The translations under genes were made by a program, and so were the position numbers. The notes below the pieces were generated by a model that was not told the origin of the DNA, made no database searches, and worked only from the letters and a program-made list of their open reading frames with translations. A stretch of DNA of 64,000 bases from Companilactobacillus nuruki. Its GTDB lineage: Bacteria; Bacillota; Bacilli; Lactobacillales; Lactobacillaceae. The DNA lies in the NCBI RefSeq assembly GCF_002872255.1, contig NZ_NIPR01000001.1, positions 1 through 64,000 of the forward strand, in the 5' to 3' direction. Positions within the stretch are counted from its first letter, which is position 1. Each line of letters starts with the position of its first letter. Below, one piece after another: positions 41,686 to 50,993 of the stretch.

Positions 41686-42816
41686 TTGTTAACTGAACAA
41701 TTCTTGGCCCATTCTATATTGATCTCCAGTTTATTTTTTATGTTGGGAATCTTCATAGCTTTTCAAGTGGTTTTCAATAGTTTAAAAAAGATTCTAATTT
41801 TAAAACAAATCCATTTTAACGAATACACTTTACGATCAATATTAGGCATCATCTACATCCTAGTTTTACTATTCAGTATGCAAGTATCAATCTCCAATAG
41901 ACAATCTATTTGGGCCTTCGTTAATTTCCAATTGATAGCGGTTATTTTTTATGCAGTTATTTTAAGCGTTCCTACTAAATATCATCTATTTATACCAATT
42001 GTTCTAGTCTTCATGGTCTTCAACTCTGCCATTACCAATTGGAAATCTTGGTGCGCAGCATTGGTTTTAATAATTTTTTACAAGTCATTGAACTATATAA
42101 AAACTCACATAAAAGACATCTTTCCCTTTTGGAGTTACTTATTGACTAGTGTTTTCTTTGGAGCAATATACTGGTTCTTCATGAAATTAAAATTCTCATT
42201 TAGTTATCAAGTTCTTTTTCAACAAATTGGCTATTTAATTGTCCTTGAGTTATTTACCTTTGGCTATATGGCAGTTCAGTTCGCCGATTTGGAATCAAGA
42301 ACCGCTCTCTTCCAGGACGCTACCCATGATAGACTAACTAAAGCTTATAACTATGATGCCTTCGATATTGATTTTCGTTCATTGTTTAAATTACATAAAC
42401 AATCAAATATAGACATTACTATGATGATGTTCGACATCGATTATTTTAAAAAGGTAAATGATACTTACGGCCACTTAGCTGGCGATAAAATTTTGCAACA
42501 TGTGGTCGAGATTGTCCAAGATGTCATTAATAACAATGACAAAAGAATCAAACTCTATCGTACTGGTGGTGAAGAGTTCAATATTTTATTCCCCGATTAT
42601 CACTTAAAGGACACGAAAAAAATTGTTAATGCTATTTTTGAAGCAATCAGTGATTCTCAGACAAAATTCAATGGCACGAATATCCACCTATCGATCTCTG
42701 TGGGCGTTTCTGAGATTGATCCCGAAGATGGTTCAACGAATGATTTTTATTCACGTGTAGATAAGGCCTTATACCATTCTAAACGTCATGGACGTGGAGA
42801 GATCACTGTTGTTTAA
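41686..42816 (+). CDS. membrane-anchored GGDEF-domain diguanylate cyclase
   Basis: A 376-residue protein. The first ~205 residues hold about six to seven hydrophobic segments; the C-terminal GGDEF domain (about 215-376) has DIDYFKKVNDTYGHLAGD and the active site RTGGEEFNILF, so it should make cyclic di-GMP. The inhibitory RxxD site five residues before the signature is absent. The start is TTG, with GGAGG 7-8 nt upstream. No EAL or PilZ gene is in this window. Single gene with a terminator. Confidence 0.92.
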   Translation: MLTEQFLAHSILISSLFFMLGIFIAFQVVFNSLKKILILKQIHFNEYTLRSILGIIYILVLLFSMQVSISNRQSIWAFVNFQLIAVIFYAVILSVPTKYHLFIPIVLVFMVFNSAITNWKSWCAALVLIIFYKSLNYIKTHIKDIFPFWSYLLTSVFFGAIYWFFMKLKFSFSYQVLFQQIGYLIVLELFTFGYMAVQFADLESRTALFQDATHDRLTKAYNYDAFDIDFRSLFKLHKQSNIDITMMMFDIDYFKKVNDTYGHLAGDKILQHVVEIVQDVINNNDKRIKLYRTGGEEFNILFPDYHLKDTKKIVNAIFEAISDSQTKFNGTNIHLSISVGVSEIDPEDGSTNDFYSRVDKALYHSKRHGRGEITVV

Positions 42817-42827
42817 TTTATTAAAAA

Positions 42828-42869
42828 AAAAGAAGCTAACGAATCGATTAGATTCGTTAGCTTCTTTTA
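42828..42869. terminator. bidirectional terminator
   Basis: AAAAGAAGCTAACGAATC pairs with GATTCGTTAGCTTCTTTT around a 4-base loop, between convergent genes. Confidence 0.85.
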
Positions 42870-42872
42870 GAA

Positions 42873-43007
42873 TTATTTAGATTCTTTTGAGTCGCGACTT
42901 CTTAAGAAATCAAGAACAGCTTGTGTTTTAGCACGCTTTTCCGCACCATTTTTTTGATTTACAGGACGGCGGTGGCCAGTCATACCTTTATGTGTATTTT
43001 GTGACAT
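42873..43007 (-). CDS. 44-residue basic small protein
   Basis: GGAGGG lies 8 nt before an ATG opening 44 codons: MSQNTHKGMTGHRRPVNQKN, then a helical end AVLDFLRSRDSKESK. It is highly basic with no membrane segment and ends in a terminator at 42828. The strong ribosome site and balanced composition support a real gene. No family recognised; an RNA- or ribosome-associated role is only a guess. Confidence 0.7.
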   Translation of the reverse strand: MSQNTHKGMTGHRRPVNQKNGAEKRAKTQAVLDFLRSRDSKESK

Positions 43008-43180
43008 CTAAAAAACCCTCCTTCCCGTTATACATTTAACTTATTTTATTAACCCTATTATTATAAAGTGATTCACTTTAATTTTCAACCTAAATTTTGT
43101 AAAAAAAAACTAATCAATTATCGTCTTGATCAGTTCTTTTTGTATCAATTGTTTTAATGACTGACGACTCAGCGACTAGT

Positions 43181-44638
43181 CTATTCAGTCACAGTACTAT
43201 CACCTTTGTTAGACAAAGGTCCAGACTCTTTGGAACTAACTGTTTCTTTATTATGCACACGAAATGCTAATATAAAACCAAAAACAGCCAATATTAATGT
43301 AAACACAAATCCGTAGTGAGCGCCATTAGTAAATGCTAATTTTGCTGATTTTCCACCGTTGGCAAAGTAATTGGCCTGACCAGTACTCAATAAGATTGTA
43401 GCAATACCTGTTGCGACAGCACCAATAACTTGTTGGAATGTGTTAATAATAGCCGACCCATCAGCTGACTGATAAGCATCCAATGAATTCAAACCATATG
43501 TTTGTGATGGTGACATAGCTAAAGGAACACCGATCATCAAAACAATATGAGCAGCAATAATATAGCCTAATGAACTATTTGAATTACTAAACAAAAACAT
43601 TGCTGAACCAATAATTGAAATTAAGAATCCTAAACGTGACATAACTTTAGCACCAATTTTATCATACGCACGACCAGCACCAAAAGATACAATCGCATTA
43701 ACAACTCCACCTGGCAACATAACAATACCTGTTAAGGCAACAGCAACACCCAAACCATTTTGCAAATACATCGGTAAGAGATACATTGCCGAGAGCGTGA
43801 TTCCAAAATTCAACATAACCAAAACAGAACCTGTAACGAATTTGGAATTTTTCAAAACTGCAAAATCCAAAGTTGGAGTTTCTGCATGTAATTGTTGTCT
43901 AATATAAACAACTAAGAAAATCAAACCAATTACTAATGCTATCAAGGCAATAGTAATATTTTTGCTTAAGAAACTGACACCAAAAACAATTAGTCCAAAA
44001 CTTACTGTTGATAAAATTATCGCCAACCAATCAACCTTAGGTTTTGTAACTTCAAACACATTCGTCAAATTCCTCTCCATAATGAACAAACCAATGAGTA
44101 AGAAAATGATAAATGACCAGAAAATAAATCTCCATGATGAAGCTCCCAGGATAATACCTGAAATAGTAGGTCCAATGGCCGGAGCAAACATAATAACTAA
44201 CGCTGCCATACCAAGAGCTGCGCCCAATTTATTTGGTGGGAAAATTCTCATGGCAATAGAGAACATTAATGGCAAAATAATTCCGGTAGCGATACCTTGG
44301 ATCATTCTACCAACCAAAAGCATTGGGAAATTCATTGCTAATGCGGCAATTACCGATCCTACAATAAAATCTAACAAACCAAATCTAACTAGTCCTCTAG
44401 TTGAGAAATGTTTTGTTAATAGACTAGATAATGGTAAAACAATGGCAATCACTAACATGTATCCTGTAACCAACCATTGAGCCGTTCCTGTTTCAATATT
44501 AAAAGCTTTCATAATAGATGGAAGCGCGATATTTAATGAAGTTTCACTGAACATACCGACAAATCCACCAATTAGAACACCCATCAAAGATAACAATGGA
44601 TGAAGAGGTTTTGTGTTAATCTTTTGAGTTTGACTCAT
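43181..44638 (-). CDS. MFS multidrug exporter of the DHA2 (LmrB/EmrB) type
   Basis: A 485-residue, 14-helix transporter. Motifs: MFSETSLNIALPSIMKAFN in helix 1, WLVTGYMLVIAIVLPLSS, and antiporter motif C in ALVIMFAPAIGPTISG. It probably extrudes lipophilic compounds or drugs. The cytoplasmic C-terminus is unusually Ser/Lys-rich (SSKESGPLSNKGDSTVTE). AGGTAAC precedes the ATG. It is monocistronic; no regulator is adjacent. Confidence 0.9.
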   Translation of the reverse strand: MSQTQKINTKPLHPLLSLMGVLIGGFVGMFSETSLNIALPSIMKAFNIETGTAQWLVTGYMLVIAIVLPLSSLLTKHFSTRGLVRFGLLDFIVGSVIAALAMNFPMLLVGRMIQGIATGIILPLMFSIAMRIFPPNKLGAALGMAALVIMFAPAIGPTISGIILGASSWRFIFWSFIIFLLIGLFIMERNLTNVFEVTKPKVDWLAIILSTVSFGLIVFGVSFLSKNITIALIALVIGLIFLVVYIRQQLHAETPTLDFAVLKNSKFVTGSVLVMLNFGITLSAMYLLPMYLQNGLGVAVALTGIVMLPGGVVNAIVSFGAGRAYDKIGAKVMSRLGFLISIIGSAMFLFSNSNSSLGYIIAAHIVLMIGVPLAMSPSQTYGLNSLDAYQSADGSAIINTFQQVIGAVATGIATILLSTGQANYFANGGKSAKLAFTNGAHYGFVFTLILAVFGFILAFRVHNKETVSSKESGPLSNKGDSTVTE

Positions 44639-45247
44639 AAGTTACCTCCAAATTGTTGCAACAGTGGATTAATATACCAGAAAAAAACTTTTTTCGTAAG
44701 TTTTTTCTGAAACTTTTTTTAATTTTCATAATTGTTTGCAATAAAAAAATCGAATTCATTATTTGAATTCGACTTTTAAAGAGGAAGTCTTTTAAAAAAA
44801 TTAACACTTTTATCAAGATCGTCTGATGGATACGATCACTTCGTAATAGATTGATTCTTATCATTATTTAAATATAGTATTTTGCCCGTCATATTTTGCA
44901 ATTTACACCCAGTTTGCTCATATGATAATTATCCTTTTCATGCGCTATATCATCGTTATAATTATTGACACTAAAAACATTAAAATAATTTTTCAATTCC
45001 CTCGAGAAAAGAATCTAGCAGATAATTATATATTTTTTGTATACAAAATTTTTCTCTAAAATAGAATTGCCATCTTATTTATTTCTAAAATAATTTTTTC
45101 TATATCCACATGAACCCACTAATTAATCTTTTACATTAAAATAATAGAAATAAATTCTCTTTTCTAATATATTTAATATTTATTTATTAATTTAAATTAA
45201 CACAAGTACTACGCAGAAGAAATCACATTTTTTTCTGTTTTTTATGA
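44639..45247. other. long AT-rich intergenic region
   Basis: No gene supported; short ORFs here are Lys/Ile/Phe-rich noise without ribosome sites. A hairpin ATCGAATTC/GAATTCGA (about 44752-44774) with T7 on the minus strand looks like a terminator, and GATCGT/ACGATC lies at 44818-44837. The rest shows only A/T runs. Confidence 0.5.
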
Positions 45248-46177
45248 TTATCTATTAATTGATCGAGCCATTCGAGTAATTGCATGGCGTTGACCACGAA
45301 TGGCCTTACTTAGAGCAAAGATATTTTCAAATGGCGATTGAATCCCCCATGCTGCATCCCCAACGTGTTGAATATCAACTCCATCGATCTTATTTCTAAT
45401 GGCAATATTTTCCATAAAGCTACTCCCGGATCCTTCTTGGCTAGTTCCGATTGTACTCATAACGAGTGCTCCATTATTATGTGCTAATTTAACAACTGCT
45501 TTTAATTCATCATCATCAAATCCAGGTACTGTTCCAACTGCTGGTACTAAAATGACATCTGCACCAGCATCTAGGAATTCTTTAACCGATTCTTCGCTTA
45601 CAACAGGTTCATCAACACCTGCTCCATGCATCTTACCAGCAATAACTAACCCAGTGAAATTCTCCTTGGCAACCTTAATATTAGCTGCTATTTGAGCATT
45701 CGTTACACCTGTACCAGGATTACCTGTTAAAACAATAAAATTAAAACCAAGTCTTTCTGCTTCCTTCATTGTTTTTTCACTAGCCATACGTCCTTCAGGA
45801 ATAGTTATCTTATCTTCTGCCATTTTGGCATTGGGATCTACCGGTTCAAGATTAACGCCAATTGGCCTACCGACTAATTTTTGTAAACGATGAATACTTT
45901 GACCATCATAATGAGGCTTAGCTGTTTTACTTGTTTCCTCATTAGGATACAGTCCCAAAATAATTGGATTCAATACATCTAAACCGTTGAGCAAGATCAT
46001 GTCTGCTCCAAAGGCCGCCGCAACTTCAGAGGTTGTTATGCCATCACTAGGTTCCTCTGTTACCACATTTTCACTTAAAACAACGCGGCCCTCACTAGCC
46101 TTGATACTTTGTTTTAATTCCGCTCCATTCATTGCCAACATTTCACTTGAATCCGCACTAATTAATCGTTTTACCAT
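45248..46177 (-). CDS. conserved uncharacterised TIM-barrel-like protein
   Basis: A 309-residue protein; the start MVKRLISADS follows GAGGAGC, and the longer frame was discarded. The pattern of repeated beta-alpha units suggests a barrel: GADMILLNGLDV, GRPIGVNLEPVDPN, FNFIVLTGNPGTG, LVIAGKMHGAG, ADVILVPAVGTVPG. It resembles an uncharacterised family (DUF7916 or PEP-phosphonomutase-like), but I cannot confirm this. Phosphate or nucleotide binding at the Gly-rich loops is possible. Confidence 0.7.
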   Translation of the reverse strand: MVKRLISADSSEMLAMNGAELKQSIKASEGRVVLSENVVTEEPSDGITTSEVAAAFGADMILLNGLDVLNPIILGLYPNEETSKTAKPHYDGQSIHRLQKLVGRPIGVNLEPVDPNAKMAEDKITIPEGRMASEKTMKEAERLGFNFIVLTGNPGTGVTNAQIAANIKVAKENFTGLVIAGKMHGAGVDEPVVSEESVKEFLDAGADVILVPAVGTVPGFDDDELKAVVKLAHNNGALVMSTIGTSQEGSGSSFMENIAIRNKIDGVDIQHVGDAAWGIQSPFENIFALSKAIRGQRHAITRMARSINR

Positions 46178-46223
46178 TATTTTAGCTCCTCTAATTGTAA
46201 TCGTTTTCTTATAATAGATTAGC

Positions 46224-46255
46224 ATAAAAAAAGCATTGCCGAAACGGCAATACTC
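46224..46255 (-). terminator. intrinsic terminator
   Basis: TATTGCCGTTTCGGCAATGC forms a tight hairpin followed on the minus strand by T7. It closes the 46257 gene. Confidence 0.85.
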
Positions 46256-46256
46256 A

Positions 46257-46901
46257 TTAATACCAAGCAGGCTTATCTCCATCCGTATTAGGTTTATTAA
46301 CACCAATGGATTCACGTTTAAATTTATCAGGATCTTGTGCAATATCAACGACAACTTGAGCAATTGATCTTCTTGATACCTCAGTTCCCTTGAAGTCCTC
46401 ACCCTTTTGAGTAACCTCATAATCTACTTCAGGCTTATCAGTCAACCAAGCTGGACGAATAATTGTATAGTCTAAATCTGAATCTTCAATCACCTTGGCA
46501 GCGGCTGCATAATTAGTAATATAATCACCTAGAATATTATTATTCCAATCACCAAATTTACCGGGCACTTCATTATAAATACCTAAGGTAGAAATCCAGA
46601 CTAAGCGAGTTTTATTTTCAGCATGCATTGCTTCAACTACTGCACGTGCCTCACTTTCAATATTTCCGCCGGCAAGATTAGCATAAACTATGTCTACACC
46701 CTTCATTGCTTCAATTAACGTTTGAACATCGGTTGCATCGCCTTCAACTGCCTCAACCAATGTATGTGAATCAGCAAAATCCTTTAAACGTCCAGCGTTT
46801 CTAAGATATAATCTCAAATCAGAATCTGTTGTATCAACAAAAATATGTTCTGCTAATCGAGCAATTTTTCCATTAGCTCCTAAAATCAAAACTTTAGCCA
46901 T
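46257..46901 (-). CDS. NAD(P)-binding atypical SDR family protein
   Basis: A 214-residue Rossmann protein beginning MAKVLILGANGKIARL, with the dinucleotide motif GANGKIA instead of the classical TGxxxGxG. It has the NmrA/YwnB-type features VEGDATDVQTL, LVWISTLGIY and YTIIRPAWLTD. These proteins bind NADP and act as reductases or redox sensors. It is divergent from a MarR-family gene, which may control it. Confidence 0.88.
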   Translation of the reverse strand: MAKVLILGANGKIARLAEHIFVDTTDSDLRLYLRNAGRLKDFADSHTLVEAVEGDATDVQTLIEAMKGVDIVYANLAGGNIESEARAVVEAMHAENKTRLVWISTLGIYNEVPGKFGDWNNNILGDYITNYAAAAKVIEDSDLDYTIIRPAWLTDKPEVDYEVTQKGEDFKGTEVSRRSIAQVVVDIAQDPDKFKRESIGVNKPNTDGDKPAWY

Positions 46902-47100
46902 TTACTTTTCCCCCTGTATTTAGTTTCCATAGTCCAATATAAGAGAGTTTTAAGATTTATACAAAAAATGTTTCTCGCTAATTCAATAATGACTAAAATT
47001 TGATAAAAACCAAAATATTATACATTAAGATTGATAATTTTTAGATGAATAGCTCCAATGTTATAATTAATTCGTAATTAGCCATTAAGGAGAACTTTTC

Positions 47101-47523
47101 ATGCCGAGCAATGTAGCCCATTTAATCAAAGTAGCATCAAATGAAATTTCTCGTAACATCAATAATTTTGCTGGAAAGTACGGATTGACTGGAACTCAAA
47201 TTCAGATTATCTACTACTTAGCGGGACAACCTAACAAAAATATATACCAAAAAGACATTGAAAAAGAATTCAATATTAGACGCCCTACAGCAACAAACAT
47301 TCTTAAAACTATGGAACGAAAAGAATTAATAATTCGAAAAATTGATACAACTGATTCTCGTCTAAAAAGGCTAGCTCTTTCTGATAAGTCTAAAAATATG
47401 CAAGATGATATTGAGAACTTTATGAATGAAAATGATCAAAGAATTTTATCAACTTTGGGAACACTAGAAAGACGTAGCTTTGTACACGCTCTAAAAAAGA
47501 TCCCCCGAAAACTAAAAAAGTGA
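47101..47523 (+). CDS. MarR-family transcriptional regulator
   Basis: A 140-residue protein with a winged helix: NIYQKDIEKEFNIRRPTATNILKTMERKELIIRK and the wing DTTDSRLKRLALSDK. AAGGAG precedes the ATG. The nucleoside hydrolase gene follows after 13 bp in the same direction, so they form an operon; the SDR gene is divergent. The ligand is unknown. Confidence 0.9.
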   Translation: MPSNVAHLIKVASNEISRNINNFAGKYGLTGTQIQIIYYLAGQPNKNIYQKDIEKEFNIRRPTATNILKTMERKELIIRKIDTTDSRLKRLALSDKSKNMQDDIENFMNENDQRILSTLGTLERRSFVHALKKIPRKLKK

Positions 47524-47536
47524 GGTAACAATTTAA

Positions 47537-48472
47537 ATGACAAAAGTAATTATGGACTGTGATCCTGGAATTGATGATGCAATTGCTTTAACTGTTCTGC
47601 TAGCACATCAAAAACAAGCTCAATTAATTGGCGTTACAACTGTTGGTGGCAATGTCAAACTTGATTATGTAACAAAAAATGCTAAAAAATTATTAACTTT
47701 TCTCGGTTCCAATGCCGAACTTGCTTCCGGACAAGCAAAACCATTAGTCAAAGAGATTGAAACCGCTGGGGAAATCCACGGTAAAACTGGTATGGATGGC
47801 TATGATTTTCCAAAAGAGAGTCTTAATTATCCTTTGACTAGTAATAATGCCGTTACCTACATGTATGATCGTATTTCAAAGAGCAATGAAAAAGTTAATA
47901 TTGTTGCAACTGCACCTTTAACTAATATCGCCTTGCTTTTGAAAACTTTTCCAGATATTTCTGAAAAGATTGAGCATATTTATATCATGGGTGGTTCAAC
48001 TCTTCAGGGAAATATTACTTTAGCAGCCGAGTTCAATGCTTATGTTGACCCCGAAGCAATGGATATCGTCTTCAATTCAGGGTTACCAATCACTCTTTCG
48101 GGTCTAAATTTAACCGAAAACAAAGCTTATCTAACCATGGATGAAATCAACAAAATAAAAGACCTAGGTCACGTTGGAGTAATGGCTAGTTCAATTTTGA
48201 ACTTCTATACTAAAGCTGAATTAGAAAAAGGTATGACCAAAATTCCTATTCATGATGCTTGTGCGGTTATTAGTTTGTTAGCCCCTGATTTATTCACTAA
48301 GAGTACTAACTACTCAATGGACGTTTGTTTGACTAACGACCAATATCGGGGAATGACTTATCCCGATAGAAGAACTGACGCTCCTATCAAAAATAGTATT
48401 AAGGTTCTGGAAGATGTTGACCGTGATGCATTCGTTAAATATTTGTTTGATTCAATTTCAAGTTACGAATAA
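47537..48472 (+). CDS. ribonucleoside (inosine-uridine) hydrolase
   Basis: A 311-residue protein with the Ca2+-binding N-terminal motif DCDPGIDDAIA (residues 7-17), the NATAP-like stretch VATAPLTNIAL, FNAYVDPEA and the catalytic-site His in IPIHDACAV. It cleaves nucleosides to base and ribose for salvage; whether purine- or pyrimidine-specific is not clear. It is the second gene after a MarR regulator and ends in a strong terminator. Confidence 0.92.
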   Translation: MTKVIMDCDPGIDDAIALTVLLAHQKQAQLIGVTTVGGNVKLDYVTKNAKKLLTFLGSNAELASGQAKPLVKEIETAGEIHGKTGMDGYDFPKESLNYPLTSNNAVTYMYDRISKSNEKVNIVATAPLTNIALLLKTFPDISEKIEHIYIMGGSTLQGNITLAAEFNAYVDPEAMDIVFNSGLPITLSGLNLTENKAYLTMDEINKIKDLGHVGVMASSILNFYTKAELEKGMTKIPIHDACAVISLLAPDLFTKSTNYSMDVCLTNDQYRGMTYPDRRTDAPIKNSIKVLEDVDRDAFVKYLFDSISSYE

Positions 48473-48506
48473 GCGTGGAAAAAGCATCTTCAACTTTCGA
48501 GTATTA

Positions 48507-48553
48507 AGAATAGGCCCTAGTAATCAAAGTTCGATTACTAGGGCCTATTTGTT
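48507..48553 (+). terminator. intrinsic terminator
   Basis: AATAGGCCCTAGTAATC pairs with GATTACTAGGGCCTATT, followed by TGTTT. Confidence 0.85.
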
Positions 48554-48614
48554 TATGTTTTATTCCACATTTAAGCTACAATTTTGTACTATTCAGAATT
48601 TATATCCCAAACTT

Positions 48615-49580
48615 TTATCTATCCATCATTAAAACAATTTTTTTATTACCACTTTGCCCATCAACCAATATTTTATGTGCCTGAGCTGCTTGTTCCATTG
48701 GCATAGATTTTATTTCATCATCCAATAATTTTCCCATGGCAAAATTTCTATTCAATAATTCTGCAGCATTCCGTAGTTGTTCAATCGTTGCATGACTAAT
48801 AACAAATCCCTTTATAGATTGATCTTGCATATACATTTTGCGAACATTAAAACTAAAACGGCCATTTTTTGGGGACGTAATTAAGCCAATTTGACCACCT
48901 AAATTCAAATTATTTAGATTATCCTGCAAATGAACTTTCCCAGATGTATCAATAATATAATCAAACTTATCAGGGATACTAGTGATTGGCTTACAATAAT
49001 CATATAAATTCTCAATTCCTAATCGTTGAAGTTCAGTGAAATCTTTTGAATTACTAGTTGTAGATACTTTCAACCCCATTGATTTTGCCAAAGAAATTAG
49101 CTTTCTACCAACATGACCAGCTGCACCTTCAACCAAAATTTTATAACCCTTCTGAACTTTGAGGATATCTCTTAATAAAATGGCAGCCGTAGCCGAAGAA
49201 TGTACTGCTGCCACAGCTTTAATTGGATCGACGTCTTTAGGTAGAACAAATAATCTGTCTTTAGGTATTGATGCAAACTCACTTGTCACACCAGACCGAC
49301 CGTCATACCCCATACTATTAGTCCAAACCAAATCACCAATTTGAAAATCTTTAACATTTTTTCCCATTGATGAAACTATCCCAACAGCATCCCTGCCAAT
49401 AACAAAGGGAAACTCCAACTCTGTTTTGAAACTACCAGAACGAACAAAGGTATCCACAAAATTAACTGAAACAGCTGATACCTTAACCAAAATATCATCA
49501 TCAAGAATTTCAGGTTTCGCTATATTGCCAATTTTTATTTCATCAACATCACCTATTTGATTGATATATGCTGCACGCAT
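48615..49580 (-). CDS. zinc-independent MDR-family oxidoreductase (quinone reductase-like)
   Basis: A 321-residue protein with the GroES-like N-terminal domain (VSAVSVNFVDTFVRSG, FPFVIGRDAVGIV) and a Rossmann domain with GAAGHVGRKLISLA (near 157-170). Zinc ligands of alcohol dehydrogenases are absent, so it belongs to the NADPH:quinone or enone reductase branch. The substrate is unknown. It is divergent from the cysteine synthase leader. Confidence 0.88.
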   Translation of the reverse strand: MRAAYINQIGDVDEIKIGNIAKPEILDDDILVKVSAVSVNFVDTFVRSGSFKTELEFPFVIGRDAVGIVSSMGKNVKDFQIGDLVWTNSMGYDGRSGVTSEFASIPKDRLFVLPKDVDPIKAVAAVHSSATAAILLRDILKVQKGYKILVEGAAGHVGRKLISLAKSMGLKVSTTSNSKDFTELQRLGIENLYDYCKPITSIPDKFDYIIDTSGKVHLQDNLNNLNLGGQIGLITSPKNGRFSFNVRKMYMQDQSIKGFVISHATIEQLRNAAELLNRNFAMGKLLDDEIKSMPMEQAAQAHKILVDGQSGNKKIVLMMDR

Positions 49581-49681
49581 TTATAAACGCCCCCTAAAGT
49601 TCTTAAGAATTTCCTAATTGTAATGTTAATACGATTTTAGATGCATGTATATTTTTCTGCCTTGTGTTCTTTTATAAAGAT

Positions 49682-49710
49682 TTGACAATCAAAAATATTT
49701 AGTCTAATCT
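49682..49710 (+). promoter_or_regulatory. promoter of the cysteine attenuator operon
   Basis: TTGACA (49682-49687) and TAATCT (49705-49710) with a 17-bp spacer; the transcript would start about 20-25 nt before the leader peptide ATG. Confidence 0.65.
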
Positions 49711-49738
49711 CAAAGCATAAATTATTCGGAGGGTTCTA

Positions 49739-49819
49739 ATGACTAACAACGTAAATATCAATTTGAATAATTGTTGTTGTGGATTGCATCTTATGCGATC
49801 CACTGATTTGCGTGTCTAA
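49739..49819 (+). CDS. cysteine-rich leader peptide
   Basis: GGAGGG lies 5 nt before an ATG that opens 26 codons, starting MTNNVNINLNNCCCGLHLM. Codons 12-14 (49772-49780) are three consecutive TGT. The peptide precedes an intrinsic terminator and a cysteine synthase-family gene. This is the layout of translation-coupled attenuation, in which ribosome stalling at Cys codons reports low Cys-tRNA. The peptide itself probably has no other job. Confidence 0.8.
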   Translation: MTNNVNINLNNCCCGLHLMRSTDLRV

Positions 49820-49895
49820 CTTTTGAATTCTAAAAGTAAAACTTAAATCGGGATATCACATAGGGTGCAGATTATTAAAATCTGCACCCTTTTTG
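49784..49895 (+). promoter_or_regulatory. cysteine-responsive attenuator (competing hairpins and terminator)
   Basis: The terminator is a 12-bp perfect hairpin (49862-49873 with 49879-49890) plus T run. TTGCATCTTATG (49784-49795), just after the Cys codons, can pair over 12 bp (three G-U) with CATAGGGTGCAG (49859-49870), the terminator's 5' arm. The same segment also forms a local hairpin GGATTGCAT/ATGCGATCC (49781-49801), which a stalled ribosome would open. These three alternatives form a classical attenuation switch. Confidence 0.7.
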
Positions 49896-49921
49896 TATCT
49901 TTTTAAGAAATGGAGAAAAAT

Positions 49922-50833
49922 ATGCTTGTAAACAATATCTATCAAACTATTGGTAATACACCTTTACTAAAATTGAATATCAAAACCTCTAATCGAGTGA
50001 ATATTTATGCCAAATTAGAGATGTTCAATCCTGGTGGTTCGGTTAAAGACCGCTTAGGAATTAATTTAATTAATAGTGGAATCCAAAAAAAAGAAATTAA
50101 CGAACAGACAACTATCATTGAACCAACGGCTGGTAATACCGGAATTGGAATCTCATTAGCCGCACAAAGATACCATCTTCCAGTAAAGTTAATAGTCCCT
50201 GAAAAGTTTAGCCAAGAAAAACAAATTTTAATGCGAGCACTAGGTGCCGAAATCATTCATACCCCTTCTAGTGAGGGAATTGTTGGCGCTATTAAAAAAG
50301 CCAAGGAGATATCGGCCACAATTAAAAATTCATACATTCCTTTACAATTTGAGAATCCCGCTAATCCAGAGGCATATTATAAAACCTTAGGTCCTGAGAT
50401 AATTAAAGATATGTCCAACAAAGAAATCACGGCTTTAGTAGCTGGTTCTGGAAGTGGTGGAACCTTTGTTGGCGTTACACAGTCGTTACAAGAAAAATTT
50501 CCTAATATGAGAGCTATAACGGTTGAACCTGAAGGTTCAATTTTAAATGATGGCCCTGAACATGATCACCGTACAGAGGGAATCGGTGTTGAATTTGTTC
50601 CTCCATTCTTCCGATCCATTAAAGTGGATGGTGTAAAAACTATTAGTGATCATGATGCCTTTTATTACGTCAAATGGTTAGCCAAAAACCAAGGGATTTT
50701 TGCAGGAAGTTCTAGTGGTGCGGCACTTGCTGCTGCTCTAAAAGTTGCAAAAGAATTACCTGAGAACTCTAATATTGTAACCATCTTTCCAGATTCTAGT
50801 GAACGTTATTTAAGTAAGGGTATTTATGACTGA
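49922..50833 (+). CDS. cysK: cysteine synthase / cystathionine beta-synthase family enzyme
   Basis: About 303 residues of a fold-type II PLP enzyme. The PLP lysine is Lys42 in GGSVKDRLG, and the phosphate loop GSGSGGT and [10 protein letters not shown] are present. EPTAGNTG (rather than EPTSGNTG) is typical of MccA/YrhA-type enzymes that use O-acetylserine and homocysteine, so a transsulfuration role is possible. GGAG lies 6 nt before the chosen ATG; the upstream in-frame ATG overlaps that site. Control by the Cys-codon attenuator fits cysteine supply. Confidence 0.9.
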   Translation: MLVNNIYQTIGNTPLLKLNIKTSNRVNIYAKLEMFNPGGSVKDRLGINLINSGIQKKEINEQTTIIEPTAGNTGIGISLAAQRYHLPVKLIVPEKFSQEKQILMRALGAEIIHTPSSEGIVGAIKKAKEISATIKNSYIPLQFENPANPEAYYKTLGPEIIKDMSNKEITALVAGSGSGGTFVGVTQSLQEKFPNMRAITVEPEGSILNDGPEHDHRTEGIGVEFVPPFFRSIKVDGVKTISDHDAFYYVKWLAKNQGIFAGSSSGAALAAALKVAKELPENSNIVTIFPDSSERYLSKGIYD

Positions 50834-50953
50834 TTCTACCGTTTAATTCTAGTAATCTTTTGCTTAGTAAACAAATGATCAATTCATTTATATCAATATT
50901 TCCATTAACAAAAATTCTACTCTTTACAAAGAACGGTCCATTATTAATTTACC

Positions 50954-50987
50954 AAAAAAATACGTCTAATTTCTTAGACGTATTTTC
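50954..50987. terminator. bidirectional terminator
   Basis: AAATACGTCTAA pairs with TTAGACGTATTT, with A7 and T4 outside, between convergent genes. Confidence 0.85.
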
Positions 50988-50993
50988 CATATT

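Noticed and set aside
44616-44864. Minus-strand open frame upstream of the MFS gene
   Set aside because: Lys/Ile/Phe-rich, crosses a terminator-like hairpin and overlaps the real start; no ribosome site.
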